From the NCBI GenBank assembly GCA_022432975.1, contig CM039516.1, positions 36,669,599 through 36,733,598 of the forward strand: 64,000 nucleotides of DNA, written 5' to 3'. This DNA comes from Begonia masoniana (lineage: Eukaryota > Streptophyta > Magnoliopsida > Cucurbitales > Begoniaceae). The notes beneath the pieces are model-generated. The model saw nothing but the letters and a program-made list of their open reading frames with translations. It was not told where the DNA came from and searched no databases. Shown here in pieces: positions 1-12,054 of the stretch. Position 1 is the first letter of the stretch; each line of letters opens with the position of its first letter. A program made the position numbers and the translations under genes.

Positions 1-621
1 ATATTGGCTTGACATTCCTCCTATTTTTTGTTATGCGTGTATAATGGACCCGAGATATAAGTTAAGAGGAGTATGACTCATTGTTAATAAAATTTCTAAT
101 AATTAATAAACTCATTCTTTATTTTCTATAGATCAAATAACTCATGGAATTACTAGTTTATATTCTTCTTATGAATCTAAATATTCGAATGTTAGCCGTG
201 TTTCTTCACATGCTGCTAGTTCAAGTAGTGGTGGTGGAAATATTGTAGGTTCACAATTTGGTATTCATGATATTTAGAATCAGTTAGATACAGATGCATA
301 TTCTAGTTCTATGCGAAATGAACTAGAAATTTATTTTGACACTAGAAATCAATTTTCTCGAGAAAAAATGTTTTCCACCACATATCCTATTCTGTCTATA
401 ATGCACGTGATCTACTAACATCTTCGGTCTCAACTGTAGCATCAGAGTCTCCTTTTAGTGCAGATGGATGTGTGTACGATGATAGCCGAGGACGACTTTC
501 ACCCGATCTCGTGGAGGCACTTATTTGCATGAAGGATTAGAATGACGCGGTTACGAGAAACCAACAACGAGAGGACGAAATACTCGAAGAATTTCAAAAT
601 TTGGACGTTCAAGAAGATTAG
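1..621 (+). pseudogene. hAT transposase, C-terminal remnant
   Basis: The translated segment from about 419 reads as the C-terminal dimerisation region of hAT-superfamily transposases: an ASESPFS motif, then DDSRGRLSP and VEALICMKD. In-frame stop TAG at 538-540 falls where the family has tryptophan (TGG to TAG), and the frame then continues to a second TAG at 619-621. Upstream (about 130-400) lies a serine/glycine-rich linker as in these proteins, with further frame breaks. The rest of the transposase is outside the window to the left. The family assignment is by recognised motif order; the gene is clearly dead. Confidence 0.75.
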
Positions 622-782
622 CCATTTGTAATTTTTTCATTTTATAATTTTTTTTGACATTTTTGCACATGATTGACGATTAGATGGTTGCGAAGCTAGT
701 TGGAATGTGTTTATTTTGTAGTGATGCAAATGTCAAAATTTATAAATTTATAATGAAGATTATATTTTTTAGATATTTGTTT
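622..782. other. AT-rich 3' flank of the hAT remnant
   Basis: AT-rich sequence directly after the transposase stop, probably its 3' untranslated tail. I see no gene or repeat in it. Confidence 0.4.
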
Positions 783-1030
783 TTTTTAAATAAATGTCCG
801 AGTGAAAGCCGATCAGTCGCCTGAGTGGGGTGAGTGATCGACTATCGCTCTAATTTAACCAGATCGATAGCCGATCACTCACCCCAAGGGCGTTGTTTGA
901 TCGGCTGTCGAGCGATCAATCCCCCCAAGTGGGGCAAGTGATCGGCTGTCGCTCTGATTTAACAGGGCGAGAGCTGATCGCTCGCCCCAAGTGGGGCGAT
1001 TGATCGGCTGTTGCTCTTTAGTTTAGGTCA
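783..1030. repeat. GATCG-rich palindromic repeat block
   Basis: Two imperfect hairpins follow one another. In the first, TGGGGTGAGTGATCG pairs with CGATCACTCACCCCA across a short AT spacer. In the second, arms beginning GGGGCAAGTGATCGG pair with a segment ending CTGATCGCTCGCCCC. The block resembles the palindromic arrays found inside the chromovirus LTRs of this window and may be an orphan piece of such an LTR; no LTR end is visible here, so this is inference. Confidence 0.6.
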
Positions 1031-2299
1031 GCAGATAGCAACTTCCCCGAGTCCCGATCAATCGCCCACCCCTAACCCCTTCAACTCTGAAACCTACACA
1101 CAACTAAACTCAACGCCGAAAACCACCAAATCTCCCTTCGCAGCGCCTCCCCTCTCGTCAATCGCAGTTGTTAATGCTATTGTGTGTTGGCATTATATTT
1201 TTGGCAAACTATTATTTTTGGTAAGATATCGTTTTGGAAATTATATTCTTTTGGAATATATATTAGTCTATCCTTATATTTTGGAGAACATATTTAGCAA
1301 AATATTTAGTCAATTCAAATGTGATTTGTTGAAAAAGGAATCGTAACAAACTTGGATCATGTTCCTAATTATTTGAGATACTTTCCTAAAGTGTCATTGA
1401 AGTGTCTCTGCGGCAAATTTGTTAAGCAGAGTTTTTCGGATCCTTAGGCTGGCTTCGTGGGATAAGATCTTTTGCATGAGTAGTCTGTTTTGAGAATATA
1501 TCGTTGAGAGAAACAGATCTTGTGACACCCCGAGTTACCTGAACCTGGTTCGTCACATTTGCTGTTCATGTGTCTAATCGTACTCGAAAATCCATAAAAA
1601 TTTAAAATTTTGCCCATCGTTTAAAATGACATCGTTAAAACATTAAATGTTTGCAGCAGAAAGAAAAGATTACTTTATAGAAGGCTCATTATAAAATCTT
1701 TGAATTAAATAAAATAAGAGAATGAAATCTTGCTTTACATTCACTATCGTTAAAAAAAAAACGACAATATAACGTTTAAAACTATAAAACCAAAACCTGC
1801 AATAAGAAACTAGATTTCCAATATAATTTCCAAAATATATTCATACATCAAAATAGACACTACCATTTAAAGACAACTAAACTTGTCATTTACATACAAA
1901 TCTGCAACTTCAAAACCTTTTGTCCATACATTATCCCAAAATTACTTATGCATTCGCCCACAGGTCAAAATCGCCCTAGCGACTACAAGCACACTCCATG
2001 GACGTCCTCCACCAACTGCTCCATCAACCTTCTTGAGGATCAAGGCCCTCACCTGTATCAAATTTACCTACACCACAAAATAAACTAATGAGCCTAATGC
2101 TCAGTAAGTGATGTAGTAAAATAAAATGCATGCTCATGATTATGCTATGCTGTTCGTAAAAGCATGTACTGAGTCTTCTTTATTTTTCTTGCATGAGATG
2201 AGTTATTGGGGTACTGCTTCTAGAGAAGAGATGGCCTAACTGATTGTCCACCTGGCGGGACGACCAACTCGCTCTAGGGGAAGTGGAATGGCATATATG

Positions 2300-4356
2300 T
2301 GTAACACCCGGTTCTATCGAACCAGCTCTTTTATTATTAATGGTATACACTTTATTAGTTAATAATTTAAGTAGAGTTATTGAATGATTAGACTAGACAA
2401 GGGCATTAGAGTAAATTACATTTTTAAAAGTGGATAACGTATTTAAGGAAAGAGGGATTGGGTTTAATGCACTGTAGCCGCCACCATTTCATACTTTTCT
2501 CTTCGGGTTTTCAGCTCAAGCAGCCGAGCTCTCTAGGCAATTTTCCTCGCCCGATTATCCTTCGACTTAGGTAAGTTTTCCTCATTTCTCTTATGATATA
2601 GTGGTTAAATACCTGAAGGAGTGCAATGTGAGGATTTTGAGGATGCTGAGACTGAGCGTAGATTCAAGTTTTAGTGATAAAGGGGGAATGCTCGGGTAGT
2701 AGAGTTTCTAACTGGATTCCTCGAACCACTGTTTGATTCTTGGTGAGTTTTAGTGAAGTTTTGATTTATATTCTGTTATGAACTTAGGTGAGCAGATTTC
2801 CGAAGTAGCTAGCGACCAGACAATTTCCAGAAGCTAGGTAAGTAAAGTATGCATGTGCCTTCGGGCCTACATCACAAAACAATAGGGTTATGTATCTTGT
2901 GAATGATTTTGTATGTCATGCATCATGTTTTTTTGAAAGATTACGAAAATGAATTTCCATATAAGGATGGTAAGGCATGAACTGAATGTGACAGACAAAC
3001 TATTAAGGGAACTAATCCACCCCTTAACTTATGAAGGGATTTATAACATTGGGAGGATTGATCCCACTCCCAAGGGAACAGGGGGATCAGATCAGCTATT
3101 AAGGGAATTCATTCGCCCCTTAATCGAGTAGAGGATGTATAACATTGGGAAAATTGATCCACTTTCCAAGGGAACCGAGGGATCAAATCAGCTTATGAAT
3201 GAATGTGAATGCAACTGAGATGAGAAAGTAGAAATTGCATGTTTAGGAATTTATGTTTCAGCATTTCATTTCATTACTGCTTTACTTACTTAGCATTAGG
3301 CTAATAGATGAGTTTTGTGATGTAGGTGTTGAGGATACTGCAGGTGAATTCTCTGAGTTGGTTGACGACTAGGCAGGTTGGAGGGGTGCAATCAGGCATC
3401 GATTTGGCATCTGATGGGGCGGTTTAACTGGTGTCAGTGGTTGTGAAGGTTTAGTGGACAAAGATTTCAATTTGAGTATGTTAAACTTTCTGATGATAGA
3501 AGTTGCTTTGATGTTTTCAAAAAGTACTTTGAGACTTTTCTGATAATAGTATTCCGTTGGTTTTTAACACTGGATTATACTGGACTTGAGTAATGCAATG
3601 ATTTGAATTGTTTTGAATGGTTGTGGTGAAATAAGTAAATTCTTTTCTGTACTTAGAGTTGTACTTGCATAGCAAGAAATAGTTCAAATGTCGCTCTGTT
3701 CTCTATCGGAAGATGTCTTCAGAAAAGCCATCGGATGATGTAGGTTTAATTCTATCGAAAGATGTAGGTTTTGCACTACCAGTATGAGTGAGTATTATGC
3801 TTTGTCATTTAGTGATCGGTATATGCAGTTTATTCTATCGGAAGAAGGGAATAAGAGATTTTTGTCAGTTTTTCCGTCGGTAGATACGAGTCGCAAAACT
3901 TGTCGTTTTGCGAACGGTCGATGTCGGATAATTGATTTATCCGGCTGACGTCATCGGTAGATGCAGTCCACTGAGAGATGTCTTTTGTTTCCAACTCTTC
4001 TGGTCCACGTCATCGGTAGAAGCCTTCTATTTGCTGTTTCTGCTTCTTCCGTTGATTTTATCCGTCGGCAGATGCGTTTGACTTCTGCGACTTCCCAGGT
4101 ATTTCACGGTTTAAACCTCTATTTTTTTTAGCCGTTTATTTTTTTACATTTCAAACAATGTTCATAGTTTTGTTTAACTCTATTGTTGTCCAAATGATTT
4201 CCGCTGCAAGTTTTAAATGTTTTGAGATTTTAGCTTATGTCAAATGTTGAATGTTGGGCAAAGTTAAAAAAAAAATATATATATACAGTTGAGATTTTTT
4301 AGTTATGTACGAACTTTTGTGTAACGAACCAGGTTTAGATAACTCGGGGCGTTACA
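2300..4356 (+). mobile_element. Solo LTR H, chromovirus-type, plus strand
   Basis: Starts TGTAACACCCGG and ends CGGGGCGTTACA, with 5-bp duplication ATATG at 2295-2299 and 4357-4361. Length 2057 bp without coding capacity, hence a solo LTR left by LTR-LTR recombination. It has the same leader layout as the other gypsy LTRs here. Between 3670 and 4090 it carries degenerate CATCGG(T/A)AGATGC and TGACGTCATCGG motifs. Inside its putative intron 2 (about 2990-3190) a unit of roughly 105 bp is present twice. Confidence 0.9.
2571..3325 (+). other. Putative two-intron leader of LTR H, with complementary arms
   Basis: Donor AG|GTAAGT at 2571 and acceptor CTTAG at 2787 bound intron 1. Exon 2 is 2788-2837. 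Intron 2 runs from AG|GTAAGT at 2838 to GATGTAG at 3325, with a CTAAT-like branch motif upstream. Arms CCTACATCACAAAAC (2866-2880) and 3312-3326 are perfect 15-nt reverse complements, and the second contains the acceptor AG. Splice signals fit plant consensus; the function is inferred. Confidence 0.6.
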
Positions 4357-5855
4357 ATATGACAATCCCTCTGACGGAACCGGTTTCTCTGGCGGAACTA
4401 CTAAACACAGTTCCCTACCCACAACAACTATTACGTATTTTACTGTTCTATATTCTGTTACTCTTGTTTACATGAAAATTATGTATAAAAACCATTTTCT
4501 ATGCTTTAGGAAAACCATGATGCATGATTACATGTTGCACTCACATCCATCAATTCTATAATATAATATAAACTAATAAGCAAATCATTCATTAAACAAA
4601 CAACTAGCATAATTAACTCACTCACAACCTAAGAGTTCTACCCAACCAACTCTCAAAACTACATTCACCAAATCCTCAATCTCATAATCTTTTGTGGTGT
4701 AGGCCAATCGGCCAAAAAGCATGCATACATACACTTACCTCGTCTCTTGAGTTTGGTTTCGTTAATGTGCTCAAGTTCCTTCTTGACTTGTATACCTAAA
4801 GCATGTCAGTCAACATGATTCATAAAAATTCACTTAACAACCTAATTTTCGGAATTCCCTTCAAATAAACAACAAATTTCAAAATCTCATAACTTTTGCT
4901 ATACATAACCAAATTCGATAATTCTTGAGGCTATGGAATCCTTAAGGAGTCTACTTTAACATGGTAAGGTCAATTTATCAAGATAAACTAGCTCAACATA
5001 TCGAAAAGTTTGACTCCTTCATACCTCCCCTCCATTGGTTCTTCATTGTTGACTATTCAAACTCAACGCTATTCTTCATTCCTATTGGTCCTTATTTTAT
5101 TTTGACTTTTGAAACTCTCTTCAATTGGTTCATCATTCTTCTTTAGATGTTAAAGTTAATTGCTATTGGTCTAATACTTGTTGACTTCTCAATATTCCAT
5201 TGCTTCTCTTTATTTCTAAAATTGAGAAGTTTTAAATCATAAAACACTATGCACGAGTAATAGGGTGTACGATGAAATTTTTGGTTATTACAGATCTGCT
5301 ATTGCGCTTGATATAAAAGTCTTTGCTTTTTATGTTGAAGGTTGCCGACGCCATTATTCTTGTGTGTTGAATTTCTCTGTTCATCTGGGCATCTTTATTT
5401 CCTCACCCATGTTTCTGTGTGGTGTATGTGATTATTGATTAGAGCTTGTCATCTTTATCGTGGGCAAGGAGAGTTTGCCATACACGGATTCCGGGAGGAG
5501 TCATCTTCGACTAAGGGGAGCTTGTCGCATTTAAATCCAGGAGGGATTGTTCTTAAGTCAAGGGGAGCTTGCAAAACAGTTTCACTAGTAAATGTTGGAG
5601 GAGGCAGCATCAAAGATAAGAGGGAGTCTTATTTTGTTTTAGTCCGAGTGTCTTATAACCTTGTTTGAACTCGTGAAATGTTTTCATATCTGGGCGTGGC
5701 CCCGCAGATGTAGGCTGATTGCCGAACTTCGTTACCAACCTCTTGTGTCTTTAAATTTTGCATTTTTAATATTGTTCTATATCGTATTTATAACCGGTGT
5801 CACACGAAGTGTTACAACACTTTATAACATCGAGTCACTAACCTTGATCTTTCAA

Positions 5856-5868
5856 TTGATATCAGAGC
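5856..5868 (+). promoter_or_regulatory. Primer binding site of the Sirevirus-like element (tRNA-iMet)
   Basis: TTGATATCAGAGC begins two bases after the 5' LTR end. It is a one-base variant of the TGGTATCAGAGC sequence complementary to the 3' end of plant initiator tRNA-Met. Confidence 0.8.
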
Positions 5869-5925
5869 GGATCGTCTCTGTTTCTTAGGCGAGATCCGTA
5901 GGACTTGATCTTGGTTTTTGCTACG

Positions 5926-7452
5926 ATGGACTCTATGAAAAAAGGAGGTTCAACAATGCGTCCACCCTTGCTAAATGGAAACAATTATGCTTACTGGAAA
6001 GCTCGAATGAAAGCGTTTATTAAGGCCGTTGATGAAAAAGTCTGGAAATCTATTTTAACAGGTTGGGATCCACCAATGATTACAAGCGAAGCCGGAGTTA
6101 CATCTATCAAACCTGAAGAAAGCTGGTCCGTCACTGAAGATGTTCTAGCAAATAGTAACTCAAAGGCCCTTAATGCTATTTTTAATGGTGTTGATCCAAC
6201 TCAATTCAGACTTATTTCTACATGTGAGTCTGCTAAAAAGGCTTGGGATATTCTTCAGACTACTTATGAAGGTACTTCAGCAGTAAAGCTATCAAAAATG
6301 CAGTTTTTAACAACAAAATTTGAGAACTTGAAGATGCACGATGAAAACATTATCGAGTTTAATGCAAGACTCTGTGATATTGCTAATGAAGCTTTTGCTC
6401 CTGGTGAAACTATTTCTGAAGAGAAACTTGTGAGAAAAACTCTAAGATCTCTGCCCCAACGTTTTGCTTATAAAGTTACTGCAATTGAAGAAGCAAAAGA
6501 TATCACCAAAATGAAATTAGAGGAGCTGATGGGTTCTCTTAGAACATTTGAGATGAATCTCGATGTAGATATGGAAACAAAGAAGGTGAAAGGCTTGGCT
6601 TTAAAAGCAGAAATGCAGAACTCTGAAGAATGTAATGAAGATGATCTGGAAGAATCTTTAGTATTGATATCAAGAAATTTCAGCAGAGTGTTGAAGAAAT
6701 TTGGCAGAAATAATCGTGGTGTCAGACAAAATGTCACTAATACCAAGAATGACTCTACAAGTTATAAGAAGTCCAAAGACGAAAATCAACCTTCAGATAA
6801 ATTCTTGAATAATAAGGGAATTAAATGTAGAGAATGTGATGGTTTTGGACATATTCAGGCTGAATGTGCAAATATCTTGAAGAAGAAAAAGACCTCTCTC
6901 AACACAACTTGGAGTGAGAGTGATTCAGAAAAAGAAGATGAAATCTCAAACCAGAATATGGCATTTGTTGCTAAAGCTAAACCTACAAGTTTTGATAGCA
7001 TCACTCACAATGTCTCTGAAAGTATATCTGAAAATAGCGATGATGATACAGAAGAAGTTACAAAAGAAGATCTTATTGATGAATATAAGAAGTTTTATGA
7101 AAAATTGACAGAATTGGTTGAAATAAATCAACATCTTCGAAGATAGATTGGAAGTCTGAAAAATGAAAATGGAAGTCTTCAAGATTATGTTACTGATTTG
7201 GAAGTTAAACTGAAATCAAGCCAGAATGAGATAGAGCAGTTGTCGAATGATCTAAATCTCATTAAGAAGAATGTTAGAATGCTAAACTCAGGTTCCTCTA
7301 TTCTTGATGATATTCTAATGGCCAGTAGATCATGTGATGATACCACCGGGATTGGTTACAAAGGAGAATGCTCAGTGTCTCCGAAAGTGCCAAAAATCGA
7401 TGCTGAAAATAAAAGGGAAGAAAGTTGCGATATCCATCAACAAAACTGAACA
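5926..7452 (+). pseudogene. gag: Sirevirus gag (interrupted)
   Basis: The reading frame begins with MDSMKKGG followed by PLLNGNNYAYWKARMKAFI, the typical opening of copia Gag (UBN2-type); an upstream ATG at 5905 would add seven residues. A zinc knuckle CRECDGFGHIQAEC (CX2CX4HX4C) lies near residue 305. Stop TAG at 7144-7146 interrupts an acidic, coiled-coil-prone C-terminal region, which continues in the same frame to about 7450. A frameshift then leads into the frame with a second knuckle, CHYCFRQGHIRPRC, and protease. Gag would form the virus-like particle and bind the element RNA. Confidence 0.82.
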
Positions 7453-9350
7453 GAAATCAAACTCTAAAGACAGTTATCAGATGAAGTCCAATCTTCATAT
7501 CCCCAAAGTTAAAGGTAACAAATTTATTACGATTTGCCATTATTGTTTTCGTCAAGGTCATATTCGTCCTAGGTGCTTTGTTTATCTTAATGACTTGAGA
7601 AAAGGTACTGCTGGATATATCTCTTCATACAGATTTCTCAAACAGAAATGGATAAAGAAAACCATTGTAAAGTGTAATGTTGCTCATACTTCTCTAAAGG
7701 CAACATCTGTTGATGCATGCTACTTTGACAGTGGATGTTCTAGACATATGACAGGTGAAGTAAGATTTTTAAATAATATTACATCAAGAGGTTTTGGAAA
7801 AGTAACTTTTGGAAACGGCGTCACAGAAAATGTCATTGGAAAGGGAACATTAGACGTTCCAGGACTGCCTTCTCTGAAAAATGTTCTGCTTGTAAAAGGT
7901 TTGAAAGCGAATCTAATCAGCATCAGTCAGTTATGTGATCAAGATCTGAGGGTGCATTTCACTCGCAACAAATGTGTTGTCTCGGATCATACAAATAAAT
8001 GCATCATCAAAGGAATAAGGTCTTCTGATAATTGCTATCTCATTTCATCATCATCTACATGTGCTTGATCAAGCATGGAAGCCACTATATTATGGCATCG
8101 CAAGCTGGGTCATGTTAATCTCAGGATACTAAAACAAATTATCTCAAAAGGAGCAGTACGAGGAGTTCCCATGATAAATGTTGATGAAGATAGAGTTTGT
8201 GGTCCATGTCAAATTGGGAAACAAACTAAAGTGTCACACCAAATGTCTCAGACACCAGCAACTAAACGTGTTCTTGAATTATTACATATGGATTTAATGG
8301 GTCCTGTGGCAGTTGAAAGCTTCTGAGGAAAACGATATGCATATGTGGTTGTTGATGATTTTTCGAGATACACTTGGATAGAAGTTCTTAGAGAAAAATA
8401 TGACACTTTTAGTGCTTTCAAAGCCTTATGTTTTCGGCTTCAGCGAGAGAAAGATTGCATCATTGTGAAGATTGTTCAAATTTGAAGTGACCATGGAAGA
8501 GAATTTGAGAACTCTGTTTTTGAAAATTTCTGCAATCAACTTGGAATTTCTCATGAATTTTCTGCACCAAAAACTCCTCAGCAGAATGGGGTCGTTGAGC
8601 GAAAAAATCGAACTATAGCAGAAATGTCACGCGTAATGTTACATAAAAAAAATATTCCACAGAGTTTTTGGGCTGAAGCTATGAACACAACTTGCTACAC
8701 TATCAATCGGGTTTATCTACGTGGAGGAACGACAATGACTCCTTATGAATTGTGGAAAGGTAAAACTCCAAATCTTAGTTATTTTCATCCTTTTGGGAGT
8801 ACGTGTTTTGTTTTTAATGATAGGGAGCATAGAGGGAAGATGGATCCCAAGAGTGATGAAAGTATATTTCTGGGATAACGCTACAAATAGTCATGCCTAT
8901 CGGGTATACAACAAAAGGACTCGAAGTGTAATTGAATCTGCAAATGTTCGTGTCGATGATTCACTGAATTCTGTTGATGTTTCTATAGACGATTCATATC
9001 AGAACTACACAGAAGAAAATTCCGATGTTTCAGATACTGTCTCAGAAAATGTCACCGAAAATGTCGCTGAGCAAGCTTGCATCAATCAATATGGGGGATG
9101 AAGTTAATCCTGATAACAGACAACCATCTACACGTGTTCAAAAGAATCATTCTTTAGATGACATTATTAGAGGACTGGATGATGGAATTCGAACTAGAGA
9201 CAAGGCTAGAGTAAATTATCGGGACATGATCCACATGGCATGCTTCACTTCGACGTTTGAGCCAAAAAATGTCACCGAAGCTCTTCTTGATGAACATTGG
9301 ATTAATGCTATGCAAGACAAACTAAGGCAATTCACTAGAAATCATGGTAT
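7453..9350 (+). pseudogene. pol: Sirevirus pol, part 1: protease and integrase (broken)
   Basis: Protease motif YFDSGCSRHM lies near 7725. The GAG-pre-integrase motif LWHRKLGHVN follows from about 8090, then CGPCQ of the integrase zinc site. Catalytic positions are recognisable: HMDLMGP (D near 8290), SDHGREF (D near 8490) and VVERKNR (E near 8600). Stops at 8066, 8324 and 8483 interrupt the frame; the last two look like CGA-to-TGA changes. Frameshifts follow near 8875 and 9090. The acidic stretch around 9000 is the variable linker before RT. The frame is cut at 9351-9355 by insertion of element A and resumes at 19054. Confidence 0.83.
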
Positions 9351-9916
9351 GGGACTGTAATACCCGGCTTTACGGGATATTAATATTATATTATATATGA
9401 TATTTTTGTAAATATGTCAATCAAATCCGTTTTGCGAAAACAAAGCGTCATTAGAATCCTAACGATTAATTAGAATTTTTAGAAATTTACGAGATTTTTC
9501 GGAGTAATAACGCTATATTTTGAGTAATTACGTTTCTCGTAATATAAATCATGTTTTAGTAAAAATAGTAAACGAGGTCCGATTTGCAAACAGACAGTTT
9601 TAATAAATCTCGAATAATAAGTTGGATTTATTGCTGAAATAAGGAAATTTGGAGAAATCGAATAGTTAGCCAATGAACGAAACGAAGGACGAAACAAATA
9701 GAAAATCAAAAGAAGGGCAAAATGGTAATTTTCCAAACCAAAATTATAAAAATATCAGAAATCCCTTTTCTCCCTCATTTCTTCTTCTCTGTTTTCACGA
9801 AAACGCCGGAGGCGATTTCGTTGTTCTCTAGCCGACGATCTCCTCCGTTCCGACCTCCGTTTCTCCTCCGATCGACTCGTTTCTTCCGTGCTTTCTCCTC
9901 CTCTTCGCAACCCTAG

Positions 9917-10943
9917 GTATGAATCTATGATTTTAGAGCGTTAGTTTTCAATTTTTGGGTTGATTTAACGTTAGGGTTTCTGTTTAGGGTTTCGTCGAAA
10001 GTGTGAATTAGGGTTCAAAATTTATAGATTTACCGTAATTAAGGATATAATGATCGTATTGGACGTTATTGGACGAATATAATTGATTTAGGACAAATGT
10101 TAGATTTTGTAAAATTTTGAGATTTAAGGAAAAACTCGTAATTTGCGATTTGAGTTGCCGAGCATGTATTGCTCGATGAAATAGCTCAATGAATTGGATT
10201 AAAGCTTTAGGAAATTTCTTTAGTTAAAGTTTTGTTAAATTTGGACGTTTAGTAGTTTAAATTAGTTTTAACGGCGAATGTTGTGTTTTGACTCAGACGA
10301 ACGACTCTCGTGAACAGAGCTCGAGGTTTAGCGTGCACAAGGTAAGTTCTCGTGACTTACTCTGGCCGATTGGCCAACACCGTACTTCGATGTCGCGTCG
10401 AGGATCTTAGAGTATCGTGTGTTTAAATTGCTTTGGTTGGGATAGTTAGGTTAATCGCTTATTAAGTTATGTTTTTATTCGTCTTGATGGTATGCATGTT
10501 GGTTGTTTATTTTATGCTTATAACTGTTCATGCATCACGTATTTTAACTAAGCATGAAAATGAATTTCCGCACGATGTTTTCATAAAACCGATGTGGCCC
10601 AAAAAGGGGGGCTATTGATCTATTGTGTGGACCGATTAAGGGTCTGACCAATACCACATCTCATGTAATGTAATAAAATACGTAATCTATTATCTAGTCA
10701 CGCGAGGTGGGGCTCAGGCACGGCTGTACGTGTTGTAAGCGTGTACCCCCCTCCTCTAGCTGGAAAGAGTAGTCCGACTGTTAGATGGGCTCTCTCCGGT
10801 TAGGGGGATGAGATCTCGGTGATATTCTGTCTGCCATGATCTGTATGTTATGCATGATTTCTTAACTCCATATGCACTGCACGCATCTGTATTTACGTAG
10901 AATTTACTGAGCCTTTAGCTTATAGTGTGTCTGTATGGTGTAG
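9917..10943 (+). other. Putative two-intron leader in the 5' LTR of A
   Basis: Intron 1 runs from donor CCCTAG|GTATGA (9917) to acceptor ACTCAG (10296). Exon 2 is 10297-10341 (45 nt). Intron 2 goes from AAG|GTAAGT (10342) to GGTGTAG (10943), 602 bp, with TTACTGAGC upstream of the acceptor. The arm starting CCAACACCGTAC (10374-10385) pairs with 10933-10944 apart from one A-A mismatch and a G-U pair. The same structure occurs in the 3' LTR (intron 1 17108-17457, exon 2 17458-17502, intron 2 17503-18103). Confidence 0.55.
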
Positions 10944-11484
10944 GTGATATTGTAGGTGACATTGAGCCAGGTGAGGACGACGTTCCTCCTCCTGATGTAT
11001 GATGCGGTTGATGGAGAATGGCCCGTGGGAGTGTGCTGAACAGTCGGTGCGTTTTGACCCGTGGGGATGTATGTATGTGTTTTGAGAGTACTGAGTTATT
11101 TTTGGACAAAATATGTGTAAAGTAGAACATATTAGGATGCTTGGATCTGGCTAGATGTTAGGTTCATGTTTTGAGGTTTTAAATGTCTTCCAAAACCTGT
11201 TTTATAAATTGTATTTTTGAAATGTTTCATTTGAACTACTTGGAATTTAAAACAGGAGGATTTGATAATTTTTAAATATATCCATGCAGTTCGTTTTTAT
11301 GAAAGTCTAACGTGGGTTTAGATCGTTTAATTAGGGTGCATAAGATGAGAATTGCGCAAGGGATGAGAAAGGAAGGAATGTTGGTGTTTGCTCTCTGGAA
11401 CTTCGGATTCCAGAGAGCACTTGTATAAAAAAAAAAAGAGAGAAGAAAGAAAAGAGGAGAGAAAAAAAAGAAGGAAGGTGGAAG

Positions 11485-11640
11485 GTGACTAATCGCCATT
11501 ATGAGGGGCAACTAATCGCCCCTCCATGCCTTGTGTTCGGCGATCGATCTCCTGAATTTTGGAGATCGATCGCCCCTCACTTTGGTTACACATTGGCGAT
11601 CGATCTCCTGAATATGGAGATCGATCGCCCCTCTCCTGTT
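11485..11640. repeat. GATCGATC hairpin pair in the LTR of A
   Basis: GGCGATCGATCTCC and its exact reverse complement form a 14-bp stem at 11539-11552/11561-11574, and again at 11595-11608/11616-11629, with 7-8 nt loops starting TGAAT. A degenerate third unit lies near 11500. The 3' LTR carries the same block near 18650-18790. It lies between the putative acceptor site and the primer site, so it would be part of the RNA leader. Confidence 0.85.
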
Positions 11641-11896
11641 GGTCGCGGCTTTGACCCTTATGCCCTCCCTCTTTTAGCCGATTGTTTTATAGTTTTAATG
11701 AATTGTTTTAATTAGTTTTAATTGCTTTTTATAATTGATTTTAAGTTTTGGTTTAAGTTGGTTAAAAAAAAAAGAACTAGATTTCAATTTCCGATTTCGA
11801 TTTCATTTCCGTTTAAGTTTAAATTTAAAGTTTATAATAAGGATAAAAAAAAATATGTATGGAAAATTTGGTACAGTATTAGGGTCGCTACAGTTA

Positions 11897-11909
11897 TGGT
11901 ATCAGAGCC
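11897..11909 (+). promoter_or_regulatory. Primer binding site of chromovirus A (tRNA-iMet)
   Basis: TGGTATCAGAGCC four bases after the 5' LTR end is the exact complement of the plant initiator tRNA-Met 3' end. Confidence 0.9.
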
Positions 11910-12054
11910 CCCGGGTTTTAAAATTGGTTCTGTAGACTGCTCGACTGCACAGCTACTACGCGGACATCCTTCCTCAACTGTAAGTACGTTTACTGCTTTA
12001 TTTGATTCCATATTTCTTAGGATTATTGTTTTGATTTTATAGGAGTTATAAAAT

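Larger units (their letters stand above)
2068..4738 (-). other. Putative leader intron 2 of LTR G, with complementary ends
   Basis: On the minus strand an AG|GTAAGT donor starts at 4738 and a GGTGTAG|GT acceptor ends at 2068, preceded by a branch-like TTACTGAGC. Exon 2 would be 4739-4795, after an acceptor TTTAG at 4796. The arm at 4690-4703 is the perfect 14-nt reverse complement of 2067-2080, which contains the acceptor AG. Net intron length is about 609 bp after removing nested LTR H, which landed inside it. Splicing is inferred from sequence only. Confidence 0.55.
1521..5292 (-). mobile_element. Solo LTR G, chromovirus-type, minus strand
   Basis: Begins TGTGACACCCCG and ends GGTTATTACA, flanked by the 5-bp duplication GATCT (1516-1520 and 5293-5297). 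Net length without nested LTR H is about 1.7 kb and there is no coding sequence, so it is a solo LTR. Orientation is read from the leader features it shares with the other LTRs, which appear reverse-complemented. The left terminus resembles the reverse complement of the right terminus of H, consistent with related families in opposite orientation. I see no palindromic array between its acceptor site and its end. Confidence 0.85.
1169..5854 (+). repeat. 5' LTR of the Sirevirus-like element (interrupted)
   Basis: Starts TGTTAATGC and ends TTTCA, matching the 3' LTR over 1169-1520 and 5298-5854 (about 909 bp once the insertion is removed). The match breaks exactly at the GATCT duplication of solo LTR G. 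Short repeats of the form AGGGGAGCTTG lie in its second half, as in SIRE/Maximus-type LTRs. Confidence 0.92.
9356..11892 (+). repeat. 5' LTR of chromovirus A
   Basis: Starts TGTAATACCCGG and ends GTCGCTACA; 2537 bp. Contains the putative two-intron leader and, near its 3' end, two perfect GATCGATC hairpins. Related in sequence and layout to solo LTR B. Confidence 0.93.

Noticed and set aside
1521..4356. Terminal inverted repeats of a DNA transposon (start of G and end of H)
   Set aside because: Both sequences are LTR termini with their own 5-bp duplications at different positions; the inverted match is due to related LTRs in opposite orientation.
6468..7182. Minus-strand frames within the Sirevirus gag
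   Set aside because: Antisense shadows of gag with no recognisable motif.
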